DNA from: an uncultured beta proteobacterium
GTDB lineage: Bacteria > Pseudomonadota > Gammaproteobacteria > Burkholderiales > Burkholderiaceae
DNA: 64,000 bases
Reading direction: 5' to 3'
Assembly: GCA_903871735.1 (NCBI GenBank)
Contig: CAIQHU010000071.1
Location: 25,474 to 89,473 of the forward strand
Part shown: positions 28,741-38,968 of the stretch, one piece after another
Numbering within the stretch: position 1 is the first letter of the stretch
How the letters are laid out: every line of letters begins with the position of its first letter
Translations under genes and position numbers: made by a program
Notes under the pieces: generated by a model
Told to the model about the DNA's origin: nothing
The model's database searches: none
What the model saw: only the letters and a program-made list of their open reading frames with translations

Positions 28741-30105
28741 TTAAGAACCCCCAACCATCATTTCTGAAATCAAAATAGAGCCAGTTTCTTTCGTCCCCCG
28801 CAGCAAAGAGTCTGATCCAATCGCGACAATATCTAAAAACATTTGCTTTAAGTTCCCAGCAATCGTAATCTCCTCCACCGGGTGGGTAATGACCCCATTT
28901 TCAACCCAATAGCCAAAAGCACCTCTAGAGTAATCTCCAGTTACATAGTTCACTCCTTGCCCCATCAACTCAGTAACTAAGAGGCCAGTCCCCATCTCCT
29001 TAAGCAGTGCTGCTAAGTCGTCGGCCGGTCGGGTATTTCGACTAGTTAGGGTTAAATGATGCGACCCGCCTGAATTCCCAGTTGTTTGCATACCTAATTT
29101 ACGTGCCGTGTAGGTCGATAAAAAATAGCCCTTCACAACCCCTGCCTCTACCACCTGACGGGGACTTGTACGTACCCCTTCATCGTCAAACGGTGTACTA
29201 CCACTTTGCCGGGGACGATGCGGATTTTCAGCGATATCCAGATGCTTAGGGAAAACCTGCTGACCAATCGAGTCTAGTAAAAAACTCGACTTACGATACA
29301 AGGATCCACCAGATACGGCTTGCACAAAACCGCCTAAAATACCAACCGCTAAGGGAGCTTCAAAAATAACCGGACATTTTTGGGTTTTGATGGGCCTTGC
29401 ACCAAGCCTTGATAAAGCCCTCTGGGCAGCATACCGACCAATCGCTTCAGGCTGAGCCAAGTCCTTAGGTACTCTGGAGGATGAATACCAGTCATCACGC
29501 TGCATCGGAGCGCCTAGCTGCTTACCCTGACTGGCAATCGGCGCGCAAGAAATGTAGTGCCGCGAAAAGGCATACCCATTTAAAAATCCACGGGTCGTAC
29601 CCATCTGAAAATGCGCCTGATTAGCGCTAATACTCGCCCCGTCGCTATTCCGAATACGCGGGTCTACCGCAAAAGCACTGGCTTCTGCCCGCTGAGCAAT
29701 TTCAATGGCCCCCGCAGCAGAGATTGTCCAAGGATGAAACAAGTCCAGATCCAGCGGATTTTTTTCTAATACATCCTCACTCGCTAAACCCGCACATGGA
29801 TCTGGTGCCGTATACCGGGCAATATCATAAGCGGCCTGCACCGTGCGCGTTACCGACTCTTCTGAAAAGTCACTCGTACTCGCATTACCTCGACGCTGAC
29901 CAAGGTAAATACTAACGCCTAGTGATTTATCTACACTTTGCTCAATCGTTTCCACCTCGCCACGACGCACTGTTACAGATAATCCATGCCCCTCAGAGAC
30001 ATCCACAGCCGCGTCTGTGGCGCCTAAAGTAGTAGCCTGTTGCAGCGTGTTTTGAACCATTTCTTGGAATTTTGCTGCAGAATAAGTAAATAATTTTTTT
30101 GTCAT
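28741..30105 (-). CDS. pmbA: Metalloprotease PmbA/TldE
   Basis: Part of the TldD/TldE protease pair that matures peptide antibiotics and degrades unfolded peptides. The 454-residue protein has the family N-terminus GATDAAVDVSEGHGLSVTVRRGEVETIEQ, the central GRYAAQRALSRLGARP and the C-terminal HHLTLTSRNTRPADDLAALL and VTGDYSRGAFGYWVENG. TldE lacks the HExxxH zinc site carried by TldD, as expected here; tldD is not in this window. It is divergent from mog. Confidence 0.95.
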   Translation of the reverse strand: MTKKLFTYSAAKFQEMVQNTLQQATTLGATDAAVDVSEGHGLSVTVRRGEVETIEQSVDKSLGVSIYLGQRRGNASTSDFSEESVTRTVQAAYDIARYTAPDPCAGLASEDVLEKNPLDLDLFHPWTISAAGAIEIAQRAEASAFAVDPRIRNSDGASISANQAHFQMGTTRGFLNGYAFSRHYISCAPIASQGKQLGAPMQRDDWYSSSRVPKDLAQPEAIGRYAAQRALSRLGARPIKTQKCPVIFEAPLAVGILGGFVQAVSGGSLYRKSSFLLDSIGQQVFPKHLDIAENPHRPRQSGSTPFDDEGVRTSPRQVVEAGVVKGYFLSTYTARKLGMQTTGNSGGSHHLTLTSRNTRPADDLAALLKEMGTGLLVTELMGQGVNYVTGDYSRGAFGYWVENGVITHPVEEITIAGNLKQMFLDIVAIGSDSLLRGTKETGSILISEMMVGGS

Positions 30106-30142
30106 TCCCTTATCATAGTGATTATTTCTTCAACTGACCAAA

Positions 30143-30784
30143 ATGACCATCAACCAACCTACTACGTCGCCTATAAACCCAGACTTAGACCGCCCCATCC
30201 ACCTTGGTATTGTGTCTATATCTGATCGCGCTTCTAGTGGCGTCTACCAAGACCTGGGGATTCCCGCCCTTGAAGCGTGGTTAAAAAAAACCATCTTAAG
30301 CCCCGTCTGTGTTTTCCACACGCGACTAATCGCCGATGAACAAGCATTGATTTCTCAAACACTCATCGAACTCGTCGACCAAAAACGCTGTGATTTAATC
30401 CTCACAACAGGCGGCACTGGCCCTAGTCGAAGAGATGTTACGCCAGAAGCCACTAAAGCGGTAGCTACTCGAGAAATGCCTGGCTTTGGCGAACAAATGC
30501 GCCAAATTAGCCTACGCTTTGTTCCAACCGCCATCTTGTCGCGCCAAATTGGCGCTCTGCGAGAAATCGATGGCCATGCTTGTTTAATAATCAACTTACC
30601 AGGCCAACCCAAGGCCATTCAAGAGACTTTGGAGGGCTTAAAAGACGAAGCAGGTCAAACCTTGACCCCGGGCATATTCGCAGCAGTACCCTACTGTATC
30701 GACTTGATTGGGGGACCTTATATCGAAACGTGTGCAACGACTGTTAAAGCCTTTCGCCCCAAATCGGCTATTCGAACGAAGTAA
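30143..30784 (+). CDS. mog: Molybdopterin adenylyltransferase
   Basis: Adenylylates molybdopterin before metal insertion by MoeA. The 213-residue protein has the MoCF fold with IGIVSISDRAS-like start (LGIVSISDRASSGVYQD), LILTTGGTGPSRRDVTPEAT and the later INLPGQPKAIQETL. It completes the Moco steps encoded at 18.7-21.9 kb. The pmbA-mog divergent pair is found in relatives. Its end is convergent with orn. Confidence 0.94.
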   Translation: MTINQPTTSPINPDLDRPIHLGIVSISDRASSGVYQDLGIPALEAWLKKTILSPVCVFHTRLIADEQALISQTLIELVDQKRCDLILTTGGTGPSRRDVTPEATKAVATREMPGFGEQMRQISLRFVPTAILSRQIGALREIDGHACLIINLPGQPKAIQETLEGLKDEAGQTLTPGIFAAVPYCIDLIGGPYIETCATTVKAFRPKSAIRTK

Positions 30785-30813
30785 AAGGGCATCCCTGGGT
30801 AAAACGCCAGCTA

Positions 30814-31365
30814 TTAGGCTCGGAAAAAATGTTTCCGGTAGTAACGCAACTCCTCAATCGACTCCAGAATATCGGCGTAAGCAGTATGCGCTTGCTGTTT
30901 TGTAAAATTCTTCGCAATTTCTGGCTGCCAACGTTTACATAATTCTTTAATCGTGGATACATCTAGATTGCGATAATGAAAAAAAGCTTCTAATGCAGGC
31001 ATATACTTTGCCAAAAATCGCCTATCTTGATGAATTGTGTTGCCACACATGGGGGATAAGCCTGACTTGAGATGGCTTGACAAAAAATCTAAAGCTATCT
31101 TTTGAGCCTCCTCCTCACTGGTTGTTGAAGCTAACACCTTCGTAATCAATCCAGATTTGGAATGCGTCCCCTGATTCCAAGAGTCCATTTGATCCAGCAA
31201 AGATTGCTCCTGATGCACCACAATCACAGGACTTTCAGCAATAATCTCTAAATCACCGTCCGTTATAATCATGGCTATTTCTAGAATACGCTCTTTAAGA
31301 GGATCAAGGCCACTCATCTCCATATCCAACCAGATCAGTCGATCTTTTTTCAGTTCTGTGTTCAA
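30814..31365 (-). CDS. orn: Oligoribonuclease
   Basis: DEDD-family 3'-5' exonuclease that degrades 2-5 nt RNA fragments. Visible motifs are [13 protein letters not shown] (DxE), [16 protein letters not shown] with the second Asp, and [18 protein letters not shown] with the third acidic residues. The ORF track uses a start at 31446 that would overlap the divergent M48 gene. I chose the TTG at 31365, giving 183 residues (E. coli 181) beginning [12 protein letters not shown]. Ribosome binding site support is weak. Confidence 0.92.
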   Translation of the reverse strand: MNTELKKDRLIWLDMEMSGLDPLKERILEIAMIITDGDLEIIAESPVIVVHQEQSLLDQMDSWNQGTHSKSGLITKVLASTTSEEEAQKIALDFLSSHLKSGLSPMCGNTIHQDRRFLAKYMPALEAFFHYRNLDVSTIKELCKRWQPEIAKNFTKQQAHTAYADILESIEELRYYRKHFFRA

Positions 31366-31392
31366 ATCGTAACTCGCTTCTATAATTAACCA

Positions 31393-32646
31393 ATGATATT
31401 TACTTCTATTTTCCTCGCTTTTTTGGTCCTTGGACTTTTTACCCAATTTTACTTAGCGCAGCGCCAAGTGCAATCGGCCCTGAAGCATCGTCATGCCGTG
31501 CCAAAGGGCTTTGAACTTCTTGTTTCCTTGGAGAGTCATCAAAAGGCCGCGGACTATACCGTAGCCAAATTACGCTTTGGCTTACTGGAAAATATTGTCT
31601 CTAAAGTTTTACTGATCGCCCTCACAGTTTTGGGACTGATTTATTTTATTCACTTGGAACTTTTAGCGTATTTTGCACCCGGCGTATGGCAACAAATTGC
31701 CCTACTTCTTGGCTTGAGTATCCTAACAAGTATTCTTGATCTCCCCTTTTCTTGGTACAAACAATTCCGACTCGAGGAGCAGTTTGGTTTTAACCGAATG
31801 TCCCAAAAAATATTTTGGATTGATTTTTTCAAAGGAACTCTTCTCAGCCTAGCAATCGGTATTCCACTCTTATGGGTTGTCTTTACCCTAATGGCCAAAG
31901 CCGGAACATATTGGTGGTTTTTTGCATGGATCTTTTTGATCGGATTTATCCTCATCGCGACCTGGATCGTCCCAATCTGGATTGCACCGCTATTTAACAA
32001 GTTCAAACCCCTTGAAGATGGTAACCTCAAAACCTCGATCCAGGCCTTACTCGATCGTTGTGGCTTTGTTAGCAAAGGCCTCTTTGTCATGGATGGTAGT
32101 AAGCGCAGTGCCCATGGCAATGCCTACTTTACCGGTATTGGGAAAAATAAACGGATTGTGTTTTTTGATACCTTAATTGAAAAGTTAAGCTCCCTAGAAA
32201 TTGAAGCAGTTCTGGCGCACGAATTAGGTCACTTCAAAAAAAATCATATTCGCAAACGAATGATCATGACTTTTCTAATGAGTCTTGCTGGCTTGGCACT
32301 TTTAGGCTGGCTTTCTGAACAGATCTGGTTTTATGAAAGTCTGGGCGTAACGCCTGCTATGGATGGCAATAATGCCGGCTTAGCACTCGCACTCTTCTCT
32401 CTAGTCATCCCGACCTTTACGTATTTCATTACCCCCATAGGTAGCCTCTTATCGCGCCAACATGAATTCGAGGCCGATGCCTTTGCAGCACAAACAACCC
32501 ATCCTAAACACCTCATATCCGCCCTCATTAAGCTCTACCAAGACAATGCCGCCACCTTAACACCCGATACCTGGTACTCAGCGTTTTACGACTCTCACCC
32601 CCCAGCACCCATTCGGATTGCTCATCTCAATCGGCTCGCGACATAA
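31393..32646 (+). CDS. M48 family zinc metalloprotease (Ste24/CAAX protease-like)
   Basis: Integral membrane protease of 417 residues. It has several hydrophobic segments (about residues 1-20, 65-105, 150-200 and 290-350), the zinc motif [13 protein letters not shown] near residue 278 and the third zinc ligand in [10 protein letters not shown] near 358. This matches Ste24-type enzymes; the bacterial role is probably membrane protein quality control. Its start is 27 bp from the orn start on the other strand. Confidence 0.94.
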   Translation: MIFTSIFLAFLVLGLFTQFYLAQRQVQSALKHRHAVPKGFELLVSLESHQKAADYTVAKLRFGLLENIVSKVLLIALTVLGLIYFIHLELLAYFAPGVWQQIALLLGLSILTSILDLPFSWYKQFRLEEQFGFNRMSQKIFWIDFFKGTLLSLAIGIPLLWVVFTLMAKAGTYWWFFAWIFLIGFILIATWIVPIWIAPLFNKFKPLEDGNLKTSIQALLDRCGFVSKGLFVMDGSKRSAHGNAYFTGIGKNKRIVFFDTLIEKLSSLEIEAVLAHELGHFKKNHIRKRMIMTFLMSLAGLALLGWLSEQIWFYESLGVTPAMDGNNAGLALALFSLVIPTFTYFITPIGSLLSRQHEFEADAFAAQTTHPKHLISALIKLYQDNAATLTPDTWYSAFYDSHPPAPIRIAHLNRLAT

Positions 32647-32669
32647 TGGTCTTATGCTAGGACATCTCC

Positions 32670-33638
32670 TTGGCTAAGACCTGCTTCAAAGCCCTTTTGG
32701 TAGCATCATATGGCAGAAACTATTTAGCAAAACCAATCCATCAACTAGATGCGAATCTCCCAGAGTATGTCGAGGTTATCTCTAGGGGAAGAAAAAAAGA
32801 AGCTGCCGTCGGTGATGAGCTCCTACTCGAATCAACATCCAATCATCAAGCAGTGATTCAAGCTATACAGCCAAGAAAAAATCTGTTGTTTCGTTCGGAT
32901 GCATTTCGCTCAAAATCAATCGCTGCGAATGTCGATCAAATATTACTCGTTTTAGCGACCGAACCAGCTTTTTCACCTGACTTACTTGGCCGCGCAGCGA
33001 TTGTGGCCGCGCACGCAAACATCGAACTGCGGATTCTACTCAATAAAGTCGACCTGCATGATTCTCTAGAAAAAGCCCGAACTCTGCTTGCGCCCTATCG
33101 AACATTACAAATTCCCATTCATGAAATATCCGCAAAATATGATATCCATGGAGCTCAAAGTCTAGCGAGTCTGCAGCCCCTATTAGCTGGCAAAGTGTCG
33201 GTTCTAGTTGGTCAGTCTGGAATGGGTAAATCAACCCTCCTCAATTATTGGGTCCCAAATGCTAGCGCTCAAACACGTGAGCATTCCACCAAGCTTGACA
33301 CTGGCAAACACACTACGACAGCCTGCAAGTATTACAGCCTACCGCAAGCTTGGGGGGAGTTAAATAACCAATGTGGCGCCCTGATCGATTCACCTGGTTT
33401 TCAAGAGTTTGGCTTAGCGCATCTCTCAGAAAGCGAATTACAACATGCCTTTACGGAATTTGCCCCATTTTTAGGCAATTGCAGATTTAATAATTGTAGT
33501 CACGCTCATGAGCCAGGCTGCGCAGTCCAAGAGGGTGTAAAGCTTGGTGCTATTTCGCCCCTACGCTTGCAGTTATTTTCGCAACTCGTCCACGAAAGCC
33601 GGAATGCGACGCAACAAGTTTTAGAAAGATCCAGTTAG
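32670..33638 (+). CDS. rsgA: Small ribosomal subunit biogenesis GTPase RsgA
   Basis: Circularly permuted GTPase that matures the 30S subunit. The 322-residue protein has an N-terminal OB domain, NKVDL, the P-loop GQSGMGKSTLLN, DSPGFQEF and the zinc knuckle CRFNNCSHAHEPGC. The start is a TTG with AGGA about 9 bases upstream; the nearby ATG at 32654 is out of frame. Its stop overlaps the convergent CobD-like gene by 4 bases. Confidence 0.95.
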   Translation: MAKTCFKALLVASYGRNYLAKPIHQLDANLPEYVEVISRGRKKEAAVGDELLLESTSNHQAVIQAIQPRKNLLFRSDAFRSKSIAANVDQILLVLATEPAFSPDLLGRAAIVAAHANIELRILLNKVDLHDSLEKARTLLAPYRTLQIPIHEISAKYDIHGAQSLASLQPLLAGKVSVLVGQSGMGKSTLLNYWVPNASAQTREHSTKLDTGKHTTTACKYYSLPQAWGELNNQCGALIDSPGFQEFGLAHLSESELQHAFTEFAPFLGNCRFNNCSHAHEPGCAVQEGVKLGAISPLRLQLFSQLVHESRNATQQVLERSS

Positions 33639-34588
33639 ATCGGCCCAATCCATACTGCAATTGTTAGCATTGCTAAAAGAATCATCCATAAAACAACTGC
33701 CCGCCAAACTAAAGATGCGCCAGCATCAAGGTGCGCAGCTAAGGGCAGCATACCAAATTCATGAACCGGCTGCTCACCTTGCTCAGCCATCCGAATAGCT
33801 TCTGCACTATCAACCTCTGGAAGTGGCTCACCGAGCTGAACGCCTAAAGCACCGCCACCAGTGCCAATTAAAATAGCCTCCGATTGGGTCACCCATTTTT
33901 TTTGATGAAAACGCCAAGCGTACGCAGCCTGCTCAAAATTCCCAACAATCGTAAATCCAGTCGCGGTTAAGCGCGTCGGAAGCCAGTCGATTACTTCACG
34001 AAAATTTTTGATCAAAGCAATTAAGGCAGGGCTAGCAGCACCAAAACGCCAGTGCTCTTCAGCCAAAATAGTGAGCCGATAAAGTATGACTCCAGCAGGG
34101 CCAATGGGCAATAGAAACCAAAAAAATACCCCAAAAACATGTTTATGAACCGCTAGAATAGCCCGCTCTAAGGTATGACGAACCACCTCCGTCTCCGACA
34201 TGTTTTCAGTTACCAAACTGGGCCCTGCCCAATTGGCTAATTCTTGTCGAGCCGTATCTAACTGCCGCTCTCTAAGCGCTTCTTGAATCAACGTGAAAGG
34301 ATGGCTAAATTGTCGAAAACCCATACAAAAATAGACAATCACGATATTCCACCCCAAAGCGAAAAGAGGGTAGTGGTAGATCAGCCATAAATGCACTAAA
34401 AAAACGAGGAACACCGGTGGAAATAAAAGGACAAATAAGGAAATCTTTGCCGAAGTCGGCTCACCTGTATCGCAATAATTAGGAATCACGAAGACCCATT
34501 GCCTAAAAACGCGACCAATCCAATGATCTCGTCCTACTGGGCGATACTGCTCTGCAAAGAGTGCGAATAGTACAGAAAAAAAGGTCAT
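33635..34588 (-). CDS. CobD/CbiB family membrane protein
   Basis: A 317-residue multi-pass membrane protein of the CobD/CbiB-like family (MTFFSVLFALFAEQYRP start; hydrophobic stretches near residues 47-90, 148-172 and 295-315). CbiB itself attaches aminopropanol in cobalamin synthesis. Betaproteobacteria carry this diverged form outside any cobalamin operon, and none is seen here, so the function is unknown and may be regulatory or envelope-related. It follows the Nudix gene after 6 bp. Confidence 0.8.
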   Translation of the reverse strand: MTFFSVLFALFAEQYRPVGRDHWIGRVFRQWVFVIPNYCDTGEPTSAKISLFVLLFPPVFLVFLVHLWLIYHYPLFALGWNIVIVYFCMGFRQFSHPFTLIQEALRERQLDTARQELANWAGPSLVTENMSETEVVRHTLERAILAVHKHVFGVFFWFLLPIGPAGVILYRLTILAEEHWRFGAASPALIALIKNFREVIDWLPTRLTATGFTIVGNFEQAAYAWRFHQKKWVTQSEAILIGTGGGALGVQLGEPLPEVDSAEAIRMAEQGEQPVHEFGMLPLAAHLDAGASLVWRAVVLWMILLAMLTIAVWIGPI

Positions 34589-34594
34589 GTAGTC

Positions 34595-35278
34595 CTAGGC
34601 ATTCAAGAAATGATACAAATTACGCAACATCCCAGCAGTTGCTCCCCAAATAAAACGATCTTCATAAGGCATCGCATAAAAACGCCGACGCCCCCTTGGT
34701 CCATCCCACTCACGCACCTGATGATTGGCAGGATTCATCAAAAAATCTAAGGGTACTTCAAAAATACTATCGACCTCTTCGGCATCCGCTTTTAATTGCT
34801 GCTGTAAAGAAACTAAAGCAACTACCGGCGTGACTTGATATCCAGTCACTGTAAAGTAATCCGGCAAATGCCCTAAAGGCTCTATGCAAGAAGAGGCTAG
34901 CCCGATCTCCTCTTCTGCCTCACGCATCGCCGTGGCCAAGGCGTCCTGATCCGCATCCTCCTTGCGACCACCTGGAAAACTAATCTGCCCAGCATGATCC
35001 TTTAAATGGGCCGCTCGCTGCGTTAATAAGACACTCAATTGATCCTTATTTTGAATCAGCGGAATTAATACGGCAGCAATTTTTCGTTTGCTTGGGTCTT
35101 GATAAGCAACTGATTGAATCGTCTCATCCGTCAGTTCGGGAGTCCATACTTTTTGCTGTGTAAAGCGCATTCTTAATGCCTGCGAATGCAACTGCTCTTT
35201 GCACACCGCAGGCGTAGTCATGGCCGCTATCGAAATAGCAGCCAAACGGGGATCAGATTGTGGCAACCGAGCAGTCAT
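34595..35278 (-). CDS. Nudix CoA pyrophosphatase
   Basis: A 227-residue Nudix hydrolase likely cleaving CoA derivatives. The Nudix box GGRKEDADQDALATAMREAEEEIGL fits GX5EX7REUXEEXGU. It is preceded by LLTQRAAHLKDHAGQISFPGG, the segment typical of CoA pyrophosphatases (NudL group), and followed by the conserved YFTVTGYQVTPVVALV. It lies upstream of the CobD-like gene and is probably cotranscribed. Confidence 0.9.
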   Translation of the reverse strand: MTARLPQSDPRLAAISIAAMTTPAVCKEQLHSQALRMRFTQQKVWTPELTDETIQSVAYQDPSKRKIAAVLIPLIQNKDQLSVLLTQRAAHLKDHAGQISFPGGRKEDADQDALATAMREAEEEIGLASSCIEPLGHLPDYFTVTGYQVTPVVALVSLQQQLKADAEEVDSIFEVPLDFLMNPANHQVREWDGPRGRRRFYAMPYEDRFIWGATAGMLRNLYHFLNA

Positions 35279-35368
35279 TATGTGATTATAAGTAATCTTA
35301 TAGGCATTTATTATTTCAAGGCTGAGTCCGTAAATAACAAACTAGGCATTGGGAAGAAAAAACGACCC

Positions 35369-35400
35369 TAAAAACACTAAAGGCAGCTTGCGCTGCCTTT
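35369..35400 (-). terminator. Rho-independent terminator of the rpsP-rimM-trmD-rplS operon
   Basis: AAAGGCAGC and GCTGCCTTT form a perfect 9-bp stem around TTGC at 35379-35400, 22 bp after the rplS stop. On the minus strand the stem is followed by AGTGTTTTTAGG, a usable T-rich tract. Confidence 0.8.
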
Positions 35401-35422
35401 ACGAGTCGCATAGCGTATTTAA

Positions 35423-35821
35423 TTACTCTGCAGAAATAGCCGCTTTAGCTGTTTTCGTACGAGAAACTAATTTTTCTTTAATCCGCGCAGACTTGCCTGA
35501 ACGCTCGCGCAAGTAATACAACTTGGCACGACGAACATCACCCCGACGCTTCACTTCAATACTGGCAATGAGTGGCGAATACGTTTGAAAAGTTCTCTCA
35601 ACGCCCTCTCCAGAAGATATTTTGCGAACAATAAAACTGGAGTTTAAACCGCGATTACGCTTGGCAATCACTACACCTTCAAAGGCTTGCACCCGCTTAC
35701 GTGTTCCTTCAACAACGTTTACATTGACCACTAATGTGTCGCCAGGTGCAAACGCGGGGATTACTCTACTACTTGTTAAACGAGCAATTTCTTCTTGCTC
35801 TATCTTCTCAATTAAATTCAT
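35423..35821 (-). CDS. rplS: 50S ribosomal protein L19
   Basis: A 132-residue ribosomal protein at the 30S-50S interface. It has the family segments [56 protein letters not shown] and [20 protein letters not shown]. It is the last gene of the rpsP operon, but 199 bp separate it from trmD, a longer gap than usual that could hold its own promoter. A strong terminator follows. Confidence 0.98.
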   Translation of the reverse strand: MNLIEKIEQEEIARLTSSRVIPAFAPGDTLVVNVNVVEGTRKRVQAFEGVVIAKRNRGLNSSFIVRKISSGEGVERTFQTYSPLIASIEVKRRGDVRRAKLYYLRERSGKSARIKEKLVSRTKTAKAAISAE

Positions 35822-36020
35822 GATGACTCCTTATGCATCGTTTCGGCGTTGTATTCCCAAGAATGACTAGTTCTAAAACAACCACATCTTCGAACTCATT
35901 GACATCCAATTAGTACATCCGAATATTGCTTTTTACAAAACACGATTCGCTAATTCAATATCGGAAGGTCAATATCTTAGGGACCCGAAAGAGGATACGT
36001 TAAAAAAATTAAGATCTTGA

Positions 36021-36800
36021 TCAACCTTTATCGACATCATTGACTAACTGTGCCAAAAAAAGTTCATCTTGATTACTTAACAAACCATGACTTCTAGCAG
36101 AAATAATTAAATCTGGTCGAAGCCTTTGGGTCGCCTTTAATGCTTCAAAACGACGCCAACTTTCTATTTTCGCATGATGTCCGGATAAAAGCACGCTCGG
36201 TACCAAAAAATTTTCATAATTTTCCGGCCGGGTATAGTGCGGATGGTCTAAAACACCCTTCATAAAGCTATCCTGCGTCGCGGAGAGTTCGTCGCCTAAA
36301 ACACCAGGTAGTAAACGAACAACCGCATCAATCACGGCCATTGCCGCAAATTCCCCCCCAGAAATAACAAAATCACCCAAGCTAAGCTGATAATCGACCT
36401 GGCGATCGATAAAGCGCTGGTCAACGGCTTCATACCGGCCACAAACAAGAGTTATTTGCCGTAAATTAGCCAACTCATTGGCTATGCCTTGGTTAAAAAC
36501 GCGCCCCTGTGGGGAAAGTAATATAACCGGGCCAGGCTCATGAGTATTTGTCTCAGAAGATGTTTGAAGGCTTATCTTGGATGCTTGTAAAGCTGCCTCT
36601 AAAGGGCCTGTCATCATCACCATGCCCGGGCCACCACCATAAGCCCGGTCATCTACAGTCCGGCGAAGATCTTGCGTAAAATCGCGCGGGTTCCATAAGT
36701 GCAACGACACAACACCCTCTTCAAATGCGCGACCAACTACCCCATGCTCGGTAACACAAGCCATCATTTCAGGAAAAATACTCAGCACATCAAATCGCAT
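36021..36800 (-). CDS. trmD: tRNA (guanine-N1)-methyltransferase
   Basis: Methylates G37 of tRNAs to prevent frameshifting. The 259-residue SPOUT-fold protein has [12 protein letters not shown] at the start, [24 protein letters not shown] and the knot motif [18 protein letters not shown]. The C-terminal helical domain begins with the [12 protein letters not shown] segment. It lies between rimM and rplS in the standard order. Confidence 0.98.
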   Translation of the reverse strand: MRFDVLSIFPEMMACVTEHGVVGRAFEEGVVSLHLWNPRDFTQDLRRTVDDRAYGGGPGMVMMTGPLEAALQASKISLQTSSETNTHEPGPVILLSPQGRVFNQGIANELANLRQITLVCGRYEAVDQRFIDRQVDYQLSLGDFVISGGEFAAMAVIDAVVRLLPGVLGDELSATQDSFMKGVLDHPHYTRPENYENFLVPSVLLSGHHAKIESWRRFEALKATQRLRPDLIISARSHGLLSNQDELFLAQLVNDVDKG

Positions 36801-36844
36801 CAGATGTTGCCCTTTATTTTGTGGCTAACTTTGGATACCCAAAA

Positions 36845-37396
36845 TCACCAATCGCTTTGCCAATCAACAGTGATTTTTTTGGCCATCGGATCGCTCAAAT
36901 TAACATCTATGATAAAAGCTTTTACAAATGGAATTAATCGTTGTTTTTTTACATCATTCACAACAGATAAAACCGACTGTGCACCGTTATCCATCATTTC
37001 AACAACTTGACCAAATGGTTCACCAGCCTGATTTTCTACTTGCGCACCCAATAAATCAGTCCAATAAAACTCATCTTCGCCAGGTGTTGGAAAATGTTTT
37101 CGAGCCATGGCAATGCGCGCAGACTTCATGGCCAATGCCTGATCACGATCGGTTAGTCCTACTAATTCTAAAATGACAGAACCACTATGGAATTTGGATA
37201 AATACACTTGATAATCTTTGACAGATAATGCCAACGATCCGGGAGCAGACTTAATCCATATCTCTTTAGCAGCTAACAGCGCAACGGGATCGGTAGCAAA
37301 TGGTCGCACTTTGAGGGCTCCCCGAATACCGTACGCCTCGATGATCGTTCCCACTTCTATTAATTCTTGATGTAAAGTCGGCAACTCCACGCTCAT
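36845..37396 (-). CDS. rimM: Ribosome maturation factor RimM
   Basis: Assists 16S rRNA processing and binds S19. The 183-residue protein has the N-terminal VGTIIEAYGIRGALKVRPF, then the PRC-barrel-like C-terminal part with DEFYWTDLLGAQVENQAGEPFGQV and RLIPFVKAFIIDVNL. Standard place between rpsP and trmD. Confidence 0.96.
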   Translation of the reverse strand: MSVELPTLHQELIEVGTIIEAYGIRGALKVRPFATDPVALLAAKEIWIKSAPGSLALSVKDYQVYLSKFHSGSVILELVGLTDRDQALAMKSARIAMARKHFPTPGEDEFYWTDLLGAQVENQAGEPFGQVVEMMDNGAQSVLSVVNDVKKQRLIPFVKAFIIDVNLSDPMAKKITVDWQSDW

Positions 37397-37438
37397 AAGG
37401 AGTAAACACCCACGTTATATGGGTGTTTGTAAAAATAA

Positions 37439-37684
37439 TTAACTGGCTTGATGTTGCTTAATCAAGCGCTTAACAGTCGGAGACAACTCAGCCCCAACGC
37501 CAGACCAATATGTCAAGCGATCTGCAGCCACCCGAAAAGCCTGCTCAGTAGAAACTGCGCGAGGATTGTAATAACCTAATCTCTCAACAAAATTGGAGTC
37601 GCGACGATTACGCTTGTCAGTAACCACAACACTATAAAAAGGACGCTTTTTTGAACCACCACGGGCAAGTCGAATAACGACCAT
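37439..37684 (-). CDS. rpsP: 30S ribosomal protein S16
   Basis: An 81-residue ribosomal protein beginning [25 protein letters not shown]. The ORF track adds two codons (MN); AAGGA six bases before the second ATG decides the start at 37684. It heads the rpsP-rimM-trmD-rplS operon, so its upstream gap (37685-37874) should hold the operon promoter, shared divergently with the lipoprotein gene. Confidence 0.97.
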   Translation of the reverse strand: MVVIRLARGGSKKRPFYSVVVTDKRNRRDSNFVERLGYYNPRAVSTEQAFRVAADRLTYWSGVGAELSPTVKRLIKQHQAS

Positions 37685-37874
37685 ATTCATTCCTTACAAT
37701 CAAATTAAAAAAACAACTAGTCATATTCAAATTTGTCTTTATCTTTCAGGCAAAACGATGCAGGGCACCGCCCGAATATCGTAATATGCAATACTCAATA
37801 TACCAAGATCAACGCATTAAAAACAAAATTTAGAACATATCCCTGAGAACCGATTATTTTAGCCTAAAACCCCC

Positions 37875-38399
37875 ATGACGACAAATAGATATTCTAAAAA
37901 ACACCCTTTTTTTCGTATTTTTTATCCATTCATCCTCTTATTACCTCTCCTAGGGCTTATTTCATGCTCGAACTTATTACCAGATTGCAATGTTTGCTCT
38001 AGCCCCCCATTAGTTGATCTGAACGGTAAGTGGGAACTGGTTCGCTGGAACTTACCAGCCAATCAATCAGGACCAATTCGCCTTCGAAATATCCCCAGCA
38101 ACCCAGAGGGTCCAAGCATAGCCATGGTGTTTGATCCATCTCAAAAAATCCTCAGCGGATTTTCTGGTTGTAATCAGTTCTCATCCAAACTGACCGAGGA
38201 TAGCAAAGGGGCAATCGTCATCGGCCATATTGCCCTTACCCGAAAAATGTGCTCAGAAAGCCAACGAATGGAGTTTGAGCGTGATTTGATGAACATATTG
38301 ACAGATTACCGGTCGTGGAAACAGCAACATCATCAACTACTCCTGATCGCCAGAACTGGCGATGTCCTGCTTTTTGAAAGGCATTCCCCATCTAAATAA
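37875..38399 (+). CDS. META domain lipoprotein
   Basis: A 174-residue protein with an N-terminal hydrophobic segment ending in the lipobox LISC (Cys near 31), so probably an envelope lipoprotein. The rest is one META/HslJ-like domain: DLNGKWELVRWN, GFSGCNQFSSKL and the C-terminal RTGDVLLFER. HslJ-type domains are linked to stress and drug tolerance, but the function here is unknown. Confidence 0.85.
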   Translation: MTTNRYSKKHPFFRIFYPFILLLPLLGLISCSNLLPDCNVCSSPPLVDLNGKWELVRWNLPANQSGPIRLRNIPSNPEGPSIAMVFDPSQKILSGFSGCNQFSSKLTEDSKGAIVIGHIALTRKMCSESQRMEFERDLMNILTDYRSWKQQHHQLLLIARTGDVLLFERHSPSK

Positions 38400-38518
38400 T
38401 TCAACTCGATCTGATTAATGTACGGCGCTAAGCCATTTAGCACGAACCGGTTTGTCACAAGTCCATACTAATTAGGAGTTTAAACAAGCGATTCAATTGA
38501 GGATTATCATTTCAAGTT

Positions 38519-38968
38519 ATGGCCATTCACTTTAAATCTAAACTTCTAGCATGCGCTCTCGGTACTTTTTTACCCGGTACAGGCCTCAACTGGCTCTACC
38601 TCAAAGGCCCTCAATGTCTATGGCTTTATCTGCACCTCATCACAATCATCCTTGGAATACTCGGTTGGTTTGACTTAACGCATTCTGAAGACAAATCGCT
38701 TCTGTCTTGGTTTGCTGTTAGTCTTGGCGAAATCTCCCTATTAACAAGCTGGCTTACCAGCATTGTCCTAGGCTTACGACCAGATCCACGTTTTGATGCT
38801 TATTTCAACCCAGCGACCACTCAAAAAAATCAATCTGGCTGGCCTGTGATCCTGTGCGTGATTATCTCGCTGATGGTCGGTGCATTTATTTTAATGGCCG
38901 GACTGGCTATTATTTTTGAACAGTACTTCAACGGACAAATTGAAGCTGCTAGAAAGATCTCTCAGTAA
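38519..38968 (+). CDS. TM2-like small membrane protein
   Basis: A 149-residue protein with about four hydrophobic segments. The opening FKSKLLACALGTFLPGTGLNWLYLKG resembles the TM2 domain pattern (KSK, then Gly-rich turn and a tyrosine), and LRPDPRFDAYFNP in the loop resembles a conserved betaproteobacterial protein family. Function unknown. Confidence 0.65.
   Translation: MAIHFKSKLLACALGTFLPGTGLNWLYLKGPQCLWLYLHLITIILGILGWFDLTHSEDKSLLSWFAVSLGEISLLTSWLTSIVLGLRPDPRFDAYFNPATTQKNQSGWPVILCVIISLMVGAFILMAGLAIIFEQYFNGQIEAARKISQ

Noticed and set aside
32654-32680. ATG upstream of rsgA as its start
   Set aside because: Out of frame with rsgA and closed by TAA within a few codons.
33635-34588. CobD/CbiB-like protein as evidence for cobalamin synthesis
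   Set aside because: No other cobalamin genes are nearby and this diverged form occurs widely without the pathway.
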